From assembly GCF_013394775.1 (NCBI RefSeq), contig NZ_JABXYT010000001.1, positions 1,068,501 through 1,132,500 of the forward strand: a stretch of DNA of 64,000 bases. Direction: 5' to 3'. The position numbers and the translations under genes were made by a program. The notes under the pieces were generated by a model. That model saw only the letters and a program-made list of their open reading frames with translations, searched no databases and was not told where the DNA came from. This document shows positions 51,721 to 61,252 of the stretch, piece by piece. The stretch comes from Oribacterium sp. oral taxon 102. Lineage in GTDB: Bacteria > Bacillota > Clostridia > Lachnospirales > Lachnospiraceae. Each line of letters opens with the position of its first letter. The stretch's first letter is position 1.

Positions 51721-52806
51721 CTATACGATATGGAATCGGATTTCCCTGTGGAACGGATGTTCCGGGGCGGTCAGAAGCATGCGCTCCGGCATGAGATTTC
51801 CGATATCGGGGATATCCTGTGCCTCCAATGCGATCGCAGAGGATGGAGGATGCAGGAAGCCGCCGGAATAGAGAACCAGGGCAGGGGAATCGGTCATCAT
51901 GGTCATCTGCAGCCCGGAGAGGGGATCTCGCAGGACACAGGCCTTTTTCAGAGAATAAGGAAGAGAGATGCCTCGAAGCCTCCGCCTAAGGTCGGGACAA
52001 GTGAGGAGGAAGGCATTATTGTAGCCGCGGCCTATGGAAAGCTGACGCTTCGTGCGCTCATTATGCGGAACAGCCGGACGGAGCCTGCGGTGCAGCGTCA
52101 CCGGAGAACGGAAATCAAAGGCAGTACCGGCGACAGGGACGATATCCTGCGGAATATTGCACGAATCATTCAGCACCACAGCATTGGCACAGATTTCCAG
52201 CTCCTGCATAAGCGCGTCCCCATCGACTCCGGCATTCTCTGTAATGCCGCGGAGATTCCAATAGCAGTGATTTGACATATTTATATAGGTAGGCTTATCG
52301 GAAACCGCAGTATAGCGGATGAGGATCCAGTTGGTATCCTCGATTCGGTAACGTACCTGATAGCTTCGGTTTCCCGGATAGCCATCCAGACCGTCCGGCT
52401 GAAAGGCTTCGAAGCATACCTCCACATGATCGAGAGCTTCCTCGACCTCTTTCACGCGCCAGTCAGTCAGGGAAAGGTTGTGCGCTCCCCCGTGCAGCTG
52501 GTGCTGTCCCTCGTTAGGGAGAAGGGGAAGGCTTCGACCGTCGATGGGAAGCCGCGCGTCTCGGATCCTGCCGGCATTCGGCGCGAGTGTGCGTCCGGCA
52601 TAGGAGCCGGAGGAGAGGAGCTGCTCGTCGTCCGGATAGCAGAGCGTAAGATCCCGATAAGCAGAGACCGTATTCGGCAGTGGGATGGCAATTTTTTGAA
52701 TTGCCGCGCCCAGAGTAGAGAGCATAACAAGCAGACCGCTGCCGGTAAAAGTACGAAGCAGGATCCGAGAATCTCGTTTTTTATCTGTTAAAATATCCAA
52801 TTTCAA
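51721..52806 (-). CDS. Aldose 1-epimerase (galactose mutarotase-like)
   Basis: 361 residues. Galactose-mutarotase fold: GRTLAPNAGRI, HQLHGGAHNLS (catalytic or binding His), SNHCYWNLRG (equivalent of the HSYWNL motif) and VVLYSGGFLHPP followed by IALEAQDIPD, whose Glu is the likely catalytic base. Interconverts alpha and beta anomers of an aldose after uptake. The start is TTG with GAGGAAAATCACT. Divergent from the sugar ABC transporter operon, so it probably works on the same sugar; GalM itself or an arabinose-acting relative cannot be told apart here. Confidence 0.9.
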   Translation of the reverse strand: MKLDILTDKKRDSRILLRTFTGSGLLVMLSTLGAAIQKIAIPLPNTVSAYRDLTLCYPDDEQLLSSGSYAGRTLAPNAGRIRDARLPIDGRSLPLLPNEGQHQLHGGAHNLSLTDWRVKEVEEALDHVEVCFEAFQPDGLDGYPGNRSYQVRYRIEDTNWILIRYTAVSDKPTYINMSNHCYWNLRGITENAGVDGDALMQELEICANAVVLNDSCNIPQDIVPVAGTAFDFRSPVTLHRRLRPAVPHNERTKRQLSIGRGYNNAFLLTCPDLRRRLRGISLPYSLKKACVLRDPLSGLQMTMMTDSPALVLYSGGFLHPPSSAIALEAQDIPDIGNLMPERMLLTAPEHPFHREIRFHIV

Positions 52807-53008
52807 AGTGATTTTCCTCGCAGTATTATTCGATTTTTAGTATAGAGCAAAAATCTTCGTTTATGTTCAAATTTCTCTATGAGAGCAAGATTTATAAACT
52901 ATTCGGCAAATGCGGACAATGATTTTTAGCGGAGACTGCATTAGAATAGAAACAGCTGAGCGGAAGACCGCGAGAGAGAAGAAGCCCCAAAATATAGAGG
53001 AGGACAGC

Positions 53009-54517
53009 ATGGGACACGTTTTGGAATTCCGGCATATTTCCAAATTTTTTCCGGGTGTCAAGGCATTGGATGATATTTCCTTTCAAGCGTATTCCGGCGA
53101 GGTGCTTGCGTTTCTGGGAGAGAACGGCGCGGGGAAATCCACGCTGCTTAAGACACTGAACGGCGATTATCAGCCGAGCTCCGGCAGCTATCTTATGGAT
53201 GGGGAGGAGAAGCACTTCCGAAGCCCGCATGAGGCCATAGAGGAAGGAATCTCTATCATTTATCAGGAACGTCAGATCCTGCTTGAACTCAGTGTCGCAG
53301 AAAACATTTATCTCGGAAGAATGCCGACCAATCAATTCGGGATCATCGATACGGTGAGAGCCGGGGAAATGGCGCAGAAAATTATAGATGATTTCGGGCT
53401 TTCGATCCGTCCGGAGACGAAGGTAAAGGATCTCAGCATCGCCTATCAGCAAATGGTTGAAATCATGAAGGCCTATTCCAGGGAGAATCTCAAGCTTATC
53501 GCTTTTGACGAGCCGACGGCATCTCTTTCGGATGCCGAGATCGAAACGTTGTTCAAAATCATCCGCAAGCTGAAGGCAGAGGGGAAGATCATCATATATG
53601 TTTCTCACCGGATGGAGGAGATTGCGGAGATCACCGATAAGGTCGCAATCTTCAAGGATGGACGCTATGTAGACACGGTAAAGACAGGTGAATGTTCACA
53701 GTCGGATATGATCCGAATGATGGTGGGCCGTGATCTGGGAGATATCTACCGCAGTCTGGACAGAGAAAAGGAGATCGGCGAGATCCTTCTGGAGGCAGAG
53801 GGCGTTTCCTCAGACTATGTCAAGCCCAATTCCTTTGTGCTGAGGAGGGGCGAGGTTCTGGGTTTTTCCGGATTGGTAGGGGCGGGACGCACTGAGCTGA
53901 TGCGCGCCATCATCGGCGCCGACAGGATGAAATCCGGGGAGGTATTTCTGGAGGGAAAGAAGCTTCGTATCCATTCGCCCCATGATGCTATGGAGCAGGG
54001 GATCGTTCTCGTGCCGGAGGATCGGAAGCTGCAGGGAATACTCGCGAATTTCTCGGTGTCCGACAATATCAATATTTCTCTTCTGGACAGACATGCCAAC
54101 AGGATCGGATTTGTGGATACCGAGGCGGAAAAAAGGGTCGCGGAGGAAGGGATCCGAAATTTCCGGATCAAAACGCCGTCGCCGGATAAGAAGATCGTTG
54201 AGCTTTCCGGAGGCAATCAGCAAAAGGCGATCGTTGCCAGATGGATCAGCACGAAACCCAAGGTTTTGATTCTGGATGAACCTACGAAAGGCATCGATGT
54301 CGGTGCGAAATCCGAGTTTTATAACATGATATGTCAGTTTGCGAAGCAGGGGATCGGCGTCATTCTGATCTCTTCCGAGCTTCCGGAGGTCATCGGGCTT
54401 TCTGACCGGATCCTCGTCATGAAGGGAAGGCAGATCGCAGGCGAGATCACAAGAGAAGAGGCTACAGAGACAAGACTTCTTAGTCTCGCTATGATCGGGA
54501 AGGTGGAGGAAGCATGA
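53009..54517 (+). CDS. Sugar ABC transporter, double ATP-binding protein (AraG/RbsA/MglA-type)
   Basis: 502 residues with two ATPase domains. First domain: Walker A GENGAGKST (about residue 39), signature region less canonical (KDLSIAYQQMVEI), Walker B LIAFDEPTASLSD. Second domain: GLVGAGRTE as the degenerate Walker A, SGGNQQKAIVARW signature and VLILDEPTKGIDVG Walker B. The asymmetry is typical for CUT2 transporters. Start is ATG at 53009 with AGAGGAGGACAGC; the open frame upstream is not coding. It overlaps the permease by 4 bases. Confidence 0.95.
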   Translation: MGHVLEFRHISKFFPGVKALDDISFQAYSGEVLAFLGENGAGKSTLLKTLNGDYQPSSGSYLMDGEEKHFRSPHEAIEEGISIIYQERQILLELSVAENIYLGRMPTNQFGIIDTVRAGEMAQKIIDDFGLSIRPETKVKDLSIAYQQMVEIMKAYSRENLKLIAFDEPTASLSDAEIETLFKIIRKLKAEGKIIIYVSHRMEEIAEITDKVAIFKDGRYVDTVKTGECSQSDMIRMMVGRDLGDIYRSLDREKEIGEILLEAEGVSSDYVKPNSFVLRRGEVLGFSGLVGAGRTELMRAIIGADRMKSGEVFLEGKKLRIHSPHDAMEQGIVLVPEDRKLQGILANFSVSDNINISLLDRHANRIGFVDTEAEKRVAEEGIRNFRIKTPSPDKKIVELSGGNQQKAIVARWISTKPKVLILDEPTKGIDVGAKSEFYNMICQFAKQGIGVILISSELPEVIGLSDRILVMKGRQIAGEITREEATETRLLSLAMIGKVEEA

Positions 54518-55485
54518 AAAAAAGAAAGATCAGTGGAGACAAGCTCGTTCTTCTCGCGGCCATTGCCGCAGTATTTGTATTATTTACGGCACTGAACAGA
54601 AACTTCTTTTCTGTGACGAATATGATCAATATTTTGATTGCGGCCTCTCTGGTGGGACTGGTGGCGATCGGACATACGTATCTTATTATTGCGGGGCAGA
54701 ATGATTTGTCGCCCGGATCCTTGGCGGCCTTCGCGGGCGTGCTGGCCGCGACTCTGGTGAGTCTTGGCGTTTCGTTTCTGATAAGCTGTATCATTACGGT
54801 TCTGGCAGGAATGCTGGTAGGCTTCTGCAACGCCTTCATGGTAAACAAGATTAAGCTGGAGGCCTTCATTGCGACACTGGTTTCGCAGTCCGTCATTCGC
54901 GGCTTCGCCTATATTCTTTGCGGTGGAAAGCCGGTGGCAATCGCAAATCCGACGTATCTGCTCCTCGGAAAGCTCCGTATTTTGAACGTTCCTCTCTCGG
55001 TATGGATCATGCTGATTGCTATTGTGATTTTCGGCATCATGCTTGCCAAGACGAAATTCGGACGTTCTGTTTACGCGATCGGAGGCTCGCAGGAAGCCGC
55101 GCGGCTTGCGGGGCTGAATCCGCAGCGTATCATCACGACATCTTTTGTAATGATGGGCGCGCTCTGTGCCGTCGGCGGCATCATTTTCTCTGCCCGTATG
55201 AATTCTGGGCAGCCGGCAGCCAATGTAAACCTTGAGTTCGATGCCATCACAGCGGTCATCCTCGGGGGCGTATCCTTCGCCGGGGGCGTCGGTGATATGA
55301 GCGGAACGATTCTGGGCATTATCCTGATTCAGGCCTTCAATACGGGGCTTACCATGGTGAATGTTCCTTCTTTCTGGCAGTATGTAGCCAAGGGCGGTCT
55401 TCTCCTCTTCGCTCTGACAACAGACTTTATCCGCAAGCAAAGAAGGGAGAAAGAGCTTCTGGAACTTTCCATGAAGAATCTCTGA
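54514..55485 (+). CDS. Sugar ABC transporter permease (CUT2, RbsC/AraH-type)
   Basis: 323 residues, eight to ten membrane helices, BPD_transp_2 family. Characteristic GQNDLSPGSLAAFAGVLAA and, in the C-terminal half, AIGGSQEAARLAGLNPQRI and LGGVSFAGGVGDMSGTILG. It pairs with the double ATPase upstream and the binding protein downstream. GAGGAAGC precedes the ATG, which overlaps the ATPase stop. The stop codon lies at the foot of a long hairpin (55484-55559). Confidence 0.95.
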   Translation: MKKRKISGDKLVLLAAIAAVFVLFTALNRNFFSVTNMINILIAASLVGLVAIGHTYLIIAGQNDLSPGSLAAFAGVLAATLVSLGVSFLISCIITVLAGMLVGFCNAFMVNKIKLEAFIATLVSQSVIRGFAYILCGGKPVAIANPTYLLLGKLRILNVPLSVWIMLIAIVIFGIMLAKTKFGRSVYAIGGSQEAARLAGLNPQRIITTSFVMMGALCAVGGIIFSARMNSGQPAANVNLEFDAITAVILGGVSFAGGVGDMSGTILGIILIQAFNTGLTMVNVPSFWQYVAKGGLLLFALTTDFIRKQRREKELLELSMKNL

Positions 55486-55559
55486 TAAGTCCTGTCAGTT
55501 GCTGGAATGTCCGCTCATGCAGGCATGGCGTCCATTCTGCCGCCTGACAGGGACTTATC
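55484..55559 (+). repeat. Structured repeat, copy B, between permease and binding protein
   Basis: GATAAGTCCTGTCAG (55484-55498) pairs with CTGACAGGGACTTATC (55544-55559) with one bulge. Inside, GAATG/CATTC, CGC/GCG and CATG-CAGG-CATG (55516-55527) stack into one long hairpin. No T-run follows. Related to 17917-17984. In this place it may slow 3' decay or attenuate transcription to set the permease to binding-protein ratio (inference). Confidence 0.65.
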
Positions 55560-55612
55560 CAGTAAATAAATTCTATTATGCAGTCAGCGCAGGAAGCGCA
55601 AAGGAGGAAGGA

Positions 55613-56695
55613 ATGAAAAAAACAAAGCTTGGAAAACTGATGGCACTTGGGATGGCAGTGGCCATAGCGGGCTCTCTGGCGGCTTGCTCCGTAGAGGGGA
55701 GCTCTACGTTGGCTGCAGACACGACGGCCGCATCGCAGACGGCGGATACAAAGACTGCGGATGCCGCTGCGGCAGGAGACAACGGCGGAGGCATCGTCTA
55801 TGGAATTTATAAGGCAGGTGACCAGACATGGTTCATCGATGAGGGTGCCGCGGCAAAGGCTGCTGTCGAGGCAAGGGGTGACAGCTTCACCTATGTCGAC
55901 GCCAAAATGAATCCGGAGGAGTATCTGAAGGCCATCGACAATGCCATTGCGAATAATGCCAAGGGAATCGTGACATGTATTCCGGATCAGACGATGTCGC
56001 AGGCGGTCGTCGATAAGGCGAAGGAAGCAGGAATCCCCATCGTTGCAGCGGACGATGCCCTGCAGGATGCTTCTGGAAATAAGCTGGTGCCCTGGGTGGG
56101 GATCAATGCCTATGTGATCGGACAGGCGAACGGGAAATGGCTTGCGCAGTATGCCAAGGACAAGGAGCTGGTGGGGAAGGATGATGTAGGACTTCTGCTC
56201 CTCACCATGGATACGGTATCCTCCTGTGTGCCGCGGGCAGAGGGCGAGTATGATCAGTTTACGGCAGACTGTCCTGACTTTGCACCGGATAAAATCTATA
56301 AGGCAGACTATGATGGAACGACGGATAAGGGAAATACAGCGGCGGCCTCTGTCATTACGGCGCATCCGGAGATTAAGAGATGGCTTGTGACTGGCGCCAA
56401 TGAGGAAGGAACCATCGGTGCGTGCCGTGCGCTGGAGTCCGCCGGCTTGGACAAGGAGGCCTGCGTAGTAGGGCTTGGTGGCTACATGGCAAAGGATGAG
56501 TGGAACACCAAGGGCGCAGAGGGAACCTGTATGAAGGCGGCGGCATATTTTTCCTCCCAATCTGTGGGGGAAGGCTCTGTAGAGGTACTGTATCAGATAA
56601 TCGGCGGAGGGTCGCCGGCATTGGAAACGGCTGTCGATGCGGTCATTGTCACGCCTGAAAACTATAAGGTGGAAATGGGGAAAGACGCGGAATAA
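55613..56695 (+). CDS. Sugar-binding lipoprotein, AraF-like (CUT2 type)
   Basis: 360 residues. Signal peptide with lipobox LAAC (Cys near residue 25), then a low-complexity Ala/Thr-rich linker to residue about 55, then a periplasmic-binding-protein-like fold (Peripla_BP_4). It resembles E. coli AraF: KGIVTCIPDQTMSQAVV, PIVAADDAL, and HPEIKRWLVTGANEEGTIGACRAL split about the conserved core. L-arabinose is the most likely ligand, but galactose or another aldose remains possible. AAGGAGGAAGGA precedes the ATG. Last gene of the operon. Confidence 0.9.
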   Translation: MKKTKLGKLMALGMAVAIAGSLAACSVEGSSTLAADTTAASQTADTKTADAAAAGDNGGGIVYGIYKAGDQTWFIDEGAAAKAAVEARGDSFTYVDAKMNPEEYLKAIDNAIANNAKGIVTCIPDQTMSQAVVDKAKEAGIPIVAADDALQDASGNKLVPWVGINAYVIGQANGKWLAQYAKDKELVGKDDVGLLLLTMDTVSSCVPRAEGEYDQFTADCPDFAPDKIYKADYDGTTDKGNTAAASVITAHPEIKRWLVTGANEEGTIGACRALESAGLDKEACVVGLGGYMAKDEWNTKGAEGTCMKAAAYFSSQSVGEGSVEVLYQIIGGGSPALETAVDAVIVTPENYKVEMGKDAE

Positions 56696-56721
56696 GGCAG
56701 GAAAGGAACGGATGAGCAGGG

Positions 56722-56748
56722 GGCGGTCGAAAAATCGACTGCCTTTTG
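56722..56748 (+). terminator. Terminator of the sugar ABC transporter operon
   Basis: Stem GGCGGTCGA / TCGACTGCC (one G-T pair), loop AAAA, TTTT at 56744-56747, 26 bases after the stop. Confidence 0.72.
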
Positions 56749-56752
56749 CATG

Positions 56753-56780
56753 CCCCCGAGCGAAGCTCGGGGGAGCCTCG
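56753..56780 (+). repeat. Palindromic repeat, copy 2
   Basis: Perfect 9-bp stem CCCCCGAGC / GCTCGGGGG (56753-56761 with 56765-56773) with loop GAA, then AGCCTCG. It shares CGGGGGAGCCTCG with the complement of 45217-45229. It sits between convergent binding-protein and AraC-family genes. Confidence 0.6.
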
Positions 56781-56784
56781 CGGC

Positions 56785-57642
56785 TTAGAGCGGTTCAGAG
56801 CTGACATGGGCGCGGAAATGGGAAGGGGTCAGACCGGTTTTCTTTTTGAAGGTCGTGCAGAAGCTGGATTCTGACGAAAAGCCGCAGGAAAAACAAATAT
56901 CCTTGATACTCATTCTGGTAGATTGGAGGAAGTATCTGGCGGCGTTGATTCGCGCTTCGATGACATATTCATGGGGAGAAAAGCCGGTTTCTTTCTTGAA
57001 GAGACGACAGAAATAAAAGCTGCTGAGAGATGCCTGCTTGGCCAACTGCTCCAGAGACAGCTCTTCCTGAAGATGCTCCGTAATGTAAGCCAGCGTATCG
57101 TCTATGATACCGCTGGCGGAGACCTCTGCGATATCCTGATTACGAACCAGCAGGAGCTCTGTCATCAGATTGATGAGATAATTATTCAGAACAGGCTCTC
57201 GCACCGCCAGAGAATTCCGAAAACTGAGATAGATATTGTGAAGGTATTTCTCGAAGCGATAGGTATCCTTCAGGGTAATGACCGGGCCGCTGGAATCTGT
57301 GATGGCTTCAAAATACCCTCGCGCGGCAGCACCGTCATAGTGGACCCATTCCGCCTCCCAGCCGCTGCTGCTTCCGTAGGCATGGGGAGAATAGCAGTCG
57401 ATGAGCACAACATTTCCCTGATAAGCATGGTAGCTCCTGCCGTTTGTTTCCACAGTGCAATAACCTTTTTTTATGTACATGATGAGGAAGCTGTCAAAGG
57501 CCTTTCGACTGATATGATAGCCGGGAAGGTATTTGAAGGAACCGGTAATCATCGGGTAGAGAAACAGCTTCTTCGCGAGGGTACCGGCAGTATAAATGTA
57601 GAAGTCAGAGCCGGGCTGCACATATTTTTCGGTAGAGATCAT
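56785..57642 (-). CDS. AraC-family transcriptional regulator
   Basis: About 285 residues. N-terminal cupin-type sugar-sensing domain (KKGYCTVETNGRSYHAYQG, then YSPHAYGSS) and C-terminal double helix-turn-helix (SLEQLAKQASLSSFYFCRLF and IKDICFSCGFSSESSFCTTF). Likely controls the ABC transporter and the DUF5107-TPR gene on sugar binding. The ATG at 57642 has AAGGTG six bases upstream; the GTG at 57651 has none. The 168-base divergent region to 57820 is very A+T-rich with no gene. Confidence 0.93.
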   Translation of the reverse strand: MISTEKYVQPGSDFYIYTAGTLAKKLFLYPMITGSFKYLPGYHISRKAFDSFLIMYIKKGYCTVETNGRSYHAYQGNVVLIDCYSPHAYGSSSGWEAEWVHYDGAAARGYFEAITDSSGPVITLKDTYRFEKYLHNIYLSFRNSLAVREPVLNNYLINLMTELLLVRNQDIAEVSASGIIDDTLAYITEHLQEELSLEQLAKQASLSSFYFCRLFKKETGFSPHEYVIEARINAARYFLQSTRMSIKDICFSCGFSSESSFCTTFKKKTGLTPSHFRAHVSSEPL

Positions 57643-57819
57643 TTTGGGCACCTTGAAAGCAAGATTTAAAAATGAAACGGCAAGTTAATTTAATGATATA
57701 AATATAATATGGATATATAGTATAAGCAAGAAATTAAAATTATTTATAAAGAAAATCAGCGAATCGAAAAAGTTTCCGCCGGACTTATCGAAATCGCAGC
57801 GGAGAAGGAGGACACGGAA

Positions 57820-60800
57820 ATGTCAGAAGTCAGGATCTGGGAAGAGGAAATAACACTTCCAAGCTATGGGATCGGGGAGCCGGATAAAATGCCGATGTTC
57901 CTGGAGAAGCGGGTCTATCAGGGGAGTTCTGGGCGTATTTATCCCTATCCGGTGATCGAAAAGATAAAGGATACAAAGGAAGAAAAGCGGTATAAGGCGG
58001 TTTGGCTGGAGAATGAGTATCTCAGGGTGATGATTCTGCCGGAACTGGGCGGGCGGATTCAGAAAGCCTATGATAAGACAAACGGCTATGATTTTGTTTA
58101 TTATAACCATGTGATAAAGCCGGCATTGGTAGGGCTCTGCGGTCCGTGGATCAGCGGAGGAATCGAATTCAACTGGCCGCAGCATCATCGTCCGACGACC
58201 TTTATGCCGGTGGATTATATGCTGTGCGAGAATCCTGACGGTTCTGTCTCCTGCCGCATTTCCGATACTGATCAGATGTACGGAACGCGTGGCGGCGCGA
58301 GCTTTACGCTGTATCCGGGAAAGGCATATATCGAAATCAGAGGACAGTTGTATAACAGAACCGGGATGCCGCAGACCTTCCTCTGGTGGGCAAATCCTGC
58401 GGTTCCGGTGAATGACGATACCCAATCCATCTTTCCCCCGGACGTACATGCCGTAATGGATCACGGGAAGCGGGACGTGTCCAGATTCCCTATCGCCACA
58501 GGAATTTATTATAAGCATGATTACAGCGCCGGAGTCGATATTTCGAGATACAAAAATATTCCCGTTCCAACCTCCTACATGGCAGAGAAATCGGACTTCG
58601 ATTTTGTGGGGGGCTATGACTATAAGGTGGGAGCAGGGCTTCTGCATATCGCAGATCATCATATCTCTCCGGGAAAGAAGCAGTGGACCTGGGGCTGCGG
58701 AGACTTCGGACGGGCATGGGATAGGAACCTCACTGACAGCGATGGTCCCTATATCGAACTGATGTGCGGTGTATTCACCGATAACCAACCGGATTTTACA
58801 TGGCTGAAGCCGATGGAGGAAAAGACCTTTACCCAGTATTTCATGCCATACAAGGCAGTGGGGCAGATCAAAAATGCGTCCAGAGAGGCGGCAATCAATC
58901 TGGAGCTCACAGAAGGGGGCGTTCATATGATCGCCTACGGAAGCGGAGACTATCCGGAAGCGGAGTTTGTACTTCGCTATGGAGAAGAGGTGATGGTCAG
59001 GGAAAAGGCACATTTAAGTCCCGTCAATGTCTATGAGAGGACGGTGAAGCTTGCGATAGAGGACGAGACGAGGCTTCATTTCGCTGTCCTTTCCGAGGGG
59101 CGGGAGCTCATCAGCTATACGCCGCTCAAAAAGAAGCTTCCGGAGTTTCCCCAGCCGGCCGAAGCAGCCAAGGATCCGTCGGAAATCATGACCAATGAGG
59201 AGCTGTATCTCACCGGCCTTCATATCGAGCAGTACCGCCATGCCACATACCGCCCGGATCCGTATTATCTGGAGGGACTGAAGCGGGATCCGGGAGACAT
59301 TCGGATCAACAACGCGTATGGCTTCCTGCTGCTGCGCCGCGGATGCTTCGAGGAGGCGGAAGCGCATTTTCGTGCGGCGATCAAACGCGCCACATGGAAA
59401 AATCCCAATCCGTATAATTCGGAGCCGTACTATAATCTAGGACTTGTGCTCTTTTATGAGGGGCGGGACGACGAGGCCTTCGACGCATTCTTCAAGGCGA
59501 GCTGGTCCAACGAACAGCAGGAAATGAGCTTTTATTATGCGGCGGCCATCGAGGCAAGGCGAAGAAACTATGAAAATGCGTTGGAGCTCGTGGAGAAGAG
59601 TCTTGTAAAGAATGCACACAATGTCAAAGCGCGGGGGCTCCGCACCTACCTTCTCCGGAGACTGGGCAGGAGAAAGGAGGCATTGGAGAGTATTTCGGAA
59701 AATCTCAGGGTAGATCCGTTTGATTATGTGTCAAGACTCGAGAAAGCATATCTTGATGCGGAGACAGGGGAGAGGGAGCGCGCTGCACTTGTAAGACTCG
59801 CGCGAAATTACCATGAGAACTTTCTCTCGATCGCCCGAGACTATGCGGAATTCGGCGCTTATGGAGAGGCGCTTGCCGTACTGGGGCTCTGTACGGAGCC
59901 TTGGGCAATGCTGGACTATTACAGGGCTTATATATCCTTGCTTCTGGGGAAGAAGGAAAGGGCGCTGGAGCTCTACAAAGCTGCCGCCGAAGCCCCGACG
60001 GATTGGGTATTCCCCAATAAGCTCGAGGATATTCCGGTTTTAAAGAAAGCTGTGGAATGCAACCCGGGGGATGGAAACGCATGGTACCTTCTTGGAAACC
60101 TCTACTATGACAAGACGGTCTATGAATCTGCCATCCGGGCATGGGAAAGAGCGGCAGAGAAGCAACCTGACTTTGCAGCTGCCTGGAGGAACCTGTCTCT
60201 GGCCTACTATAATAAAGAAAAGGATCCGGAGAAGGCAAAAGCAGCGATGAAAAGAGCGTATGCTCTGGAGCCCGAGAATCCGAGAATCTTCCTGGAGCAT
60301 GATCAGCTGCTGAAAAAGCTGGATACGGAGGTAGAGAAACGTCTCGAAAATTATGAACGGAACGCTTCCGTATTTATGCAGCGGGATGATCTCAAGGTAG
60401 AATATGCAACCCTGCTTTCCCTTAATGGAAGGTACAGAGAGGCGCTGGATTTCATTATGGAGAACCATTTCCATCCGTGGGAAGGAGGAGAGGGCAAGAT
60501 CACAACCCAGTATGTATTTGCGCTGCTCGGGCTTGTGCTTGAAGAAATGAAGGCGCAGAATTGGGAGGATGCCAAGGCACTTCTCCTGCAGGCGCGCAGC
60601 TATCCGGAGAATCTCGGCGAGGGCAAGCTGGAGGGAAGTAAGGATAATCATGTGAACTACTATCTCGGGCTTTGTGAGGAGGCGCTCGGAAATCCGGAGG
60701 GGGCGAGGGCGTATTTTGAAGCGGCGACCATCGGAACAGACGAGCCGGCGGGAATGATGTACTATAATGACCAGCCGGCAGACATGATTTACTTCAAGGG

Positions 60801-61119
60801 ACTCGCCAGACAGAAGCTGGGGGAGCCGGTTTCCGGCAAGTCTTATTTCAACAAGCTGATAGATTACGGGGAGCGTCATATGAGGGATGACGTCCGGATC
60901 GGATACTTTGCAGTCTCGCTGCCGGACTTCCAGATTTTTGACGAGGACTGGAATCGCCGGAACAGGGCGCACTGCCACTATCTTATCGGACTCGGCAATC
61001 TGGGCTATGGAAACAATGCGCTTGCAGCGGAAAGCTTTCGGAGCTGTATTGCGTTGGAACCGACACACTGGAATGCAATTCGCTATTTAGACATAGCGGA
61101 GAATGCGTTCGCAAAGTGA
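57820..61119 (+). CDS. DUF5107 domain protein with long TPR array
   Basis: 1099 residues, no signal peptide. The N-terminal DUF5107 domain (about 30-345) has a mutarotase-like beta fold with ILPELGGRIQKAYDKTNGYDF, then SGGIEFNWPQHHRPTTFMPV and LWWANPAVPVNDDTQ. From about 470 to 1095 tetratricopeptide-like helices recur (for example ALYATSD-free repeats such as NAYGFLLLRRGCFEEAEAHF, YNLGLVLFYEGRDDEAFDAF, AWRNLSLAYYNKEKDPEKA). Such proteins lie beside sugar transporters in actinobacteria and clostridia; a carbohydrate-binding or epimerase-like role with a protein-interaction arm is inferred. AAGGAGGACACGGAA precedes the ATG. Next to the AraC-type regulator. Confidence 0.88.
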   Translation: MSEVRIWEEEITLPSYGIGEPDKMPMFLEKRVYQGSSGRIYPYPVIEKIKDTKEEKRYKAVWLENEYLRVMILPELGGRIQKAYDKTNGYDFVYYNHVIKPALVGLCGPWISGGIEFNWPQHHRPTTFMPVDYMLCENPDGSVSCRISDTDQMYGTRGGASFTLYPGKAYIEIRGQLYNRTGMPQTFLWWANPAVPVNDDTQSIFPPDVHAVMDHGKRDVSRFPIATGIYYKHDYSAGVDISRYKNIPVPTSYMAEKSDFDFVGGYDYKVGAGLLHIADHHISPGKKQWTWGCGDFGRAWDRNLTDSDGPYIELMCGVFTDNQPDFTWLKPMEEKTFTQYFMPYKAVGQIKNASREAAINLELTEGGVHMIAYGSGDYPEAEFVLRYGEEVMVREKAHLSPVNVYERTVKLAIEDETRLHFAVLSEGRELISYTPLKKKLPEFPQPAEAAKDPSEIMTNEELYLTGLHIEQYRHATYRPDPYYLEGLKRDPGDIRINNAYGFLLLRRGCFEEAEAHFRAAIKRATWKNPNPYNSEPYYNLGLVLFYEGRDDEAFDAFFKASWSNEQQEMSFYYAAAIEARRRNYENALELVEKSLVKNAHNVKARGLRTYLLRRLGRRKEALESISENLRVDPFDYVSRLEKAYLDAETGERERAALVRLARNYHENFLSIARDYAEFGAYGEALAVLGLCTEPWAMLDYYRAYISLLLGKKERALELYKAAAEAPTDWVFPNKLEDIPVLKKAVECNPGDGNAWYLLGNLYYDKTVYESAIRAWERAAEKQPDFAAAWRNLSLAYYNKEKDPEKAKAAMKRAYALEPENPRIFLEHDQLLKKLDTEVEKRLENYERNASVFMQRDDLKVEYATLLSLNGRYREALDFIMENHFHPWEGGEGKITTQYVFALLGLVLEEMKAQNWEDAKALLLQARSYPENLGEGKLEGSKDNHVNYYLGLCEEALGNPEGARAYFEAATIGTDEPAGMMYYNDQPADMIYFKGLARQKLGEPVSGKSYFNKLIDYGERHMRDDVRIGYFAVSLPDFQIFDEDWNRRNRAHCHYLIGLGNLGYGNNALAAESFRSCIALEPTHWNAIRYLDIAENAFAK

Positions 61120-61126
61120 GAAAATG

Positions 61127-61164
61127 GGAGGTTTTTCGCAGAAATGTGGGAAATCTCCTTTTTT
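61127..61164 (+). terminator. Terminator after the DUF5107-TPR gene
   Basis: Stem of about ten pairs between GGAGGTTTTTC (61127 on) and GGAAATCTCC (61149-61158), with mismatched middle, then TTTTTT at 61159-61164. Confidence 0.62.
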
Positions 61165-61252
61165 AGCTGGGTTCTCCTGCGTTTTAGTGCTTTTTCTTCG
61201 AAAATATGATAAACTTCTGTTCAATCATAGATGAAAGGAAGAGCGTAGAGGG

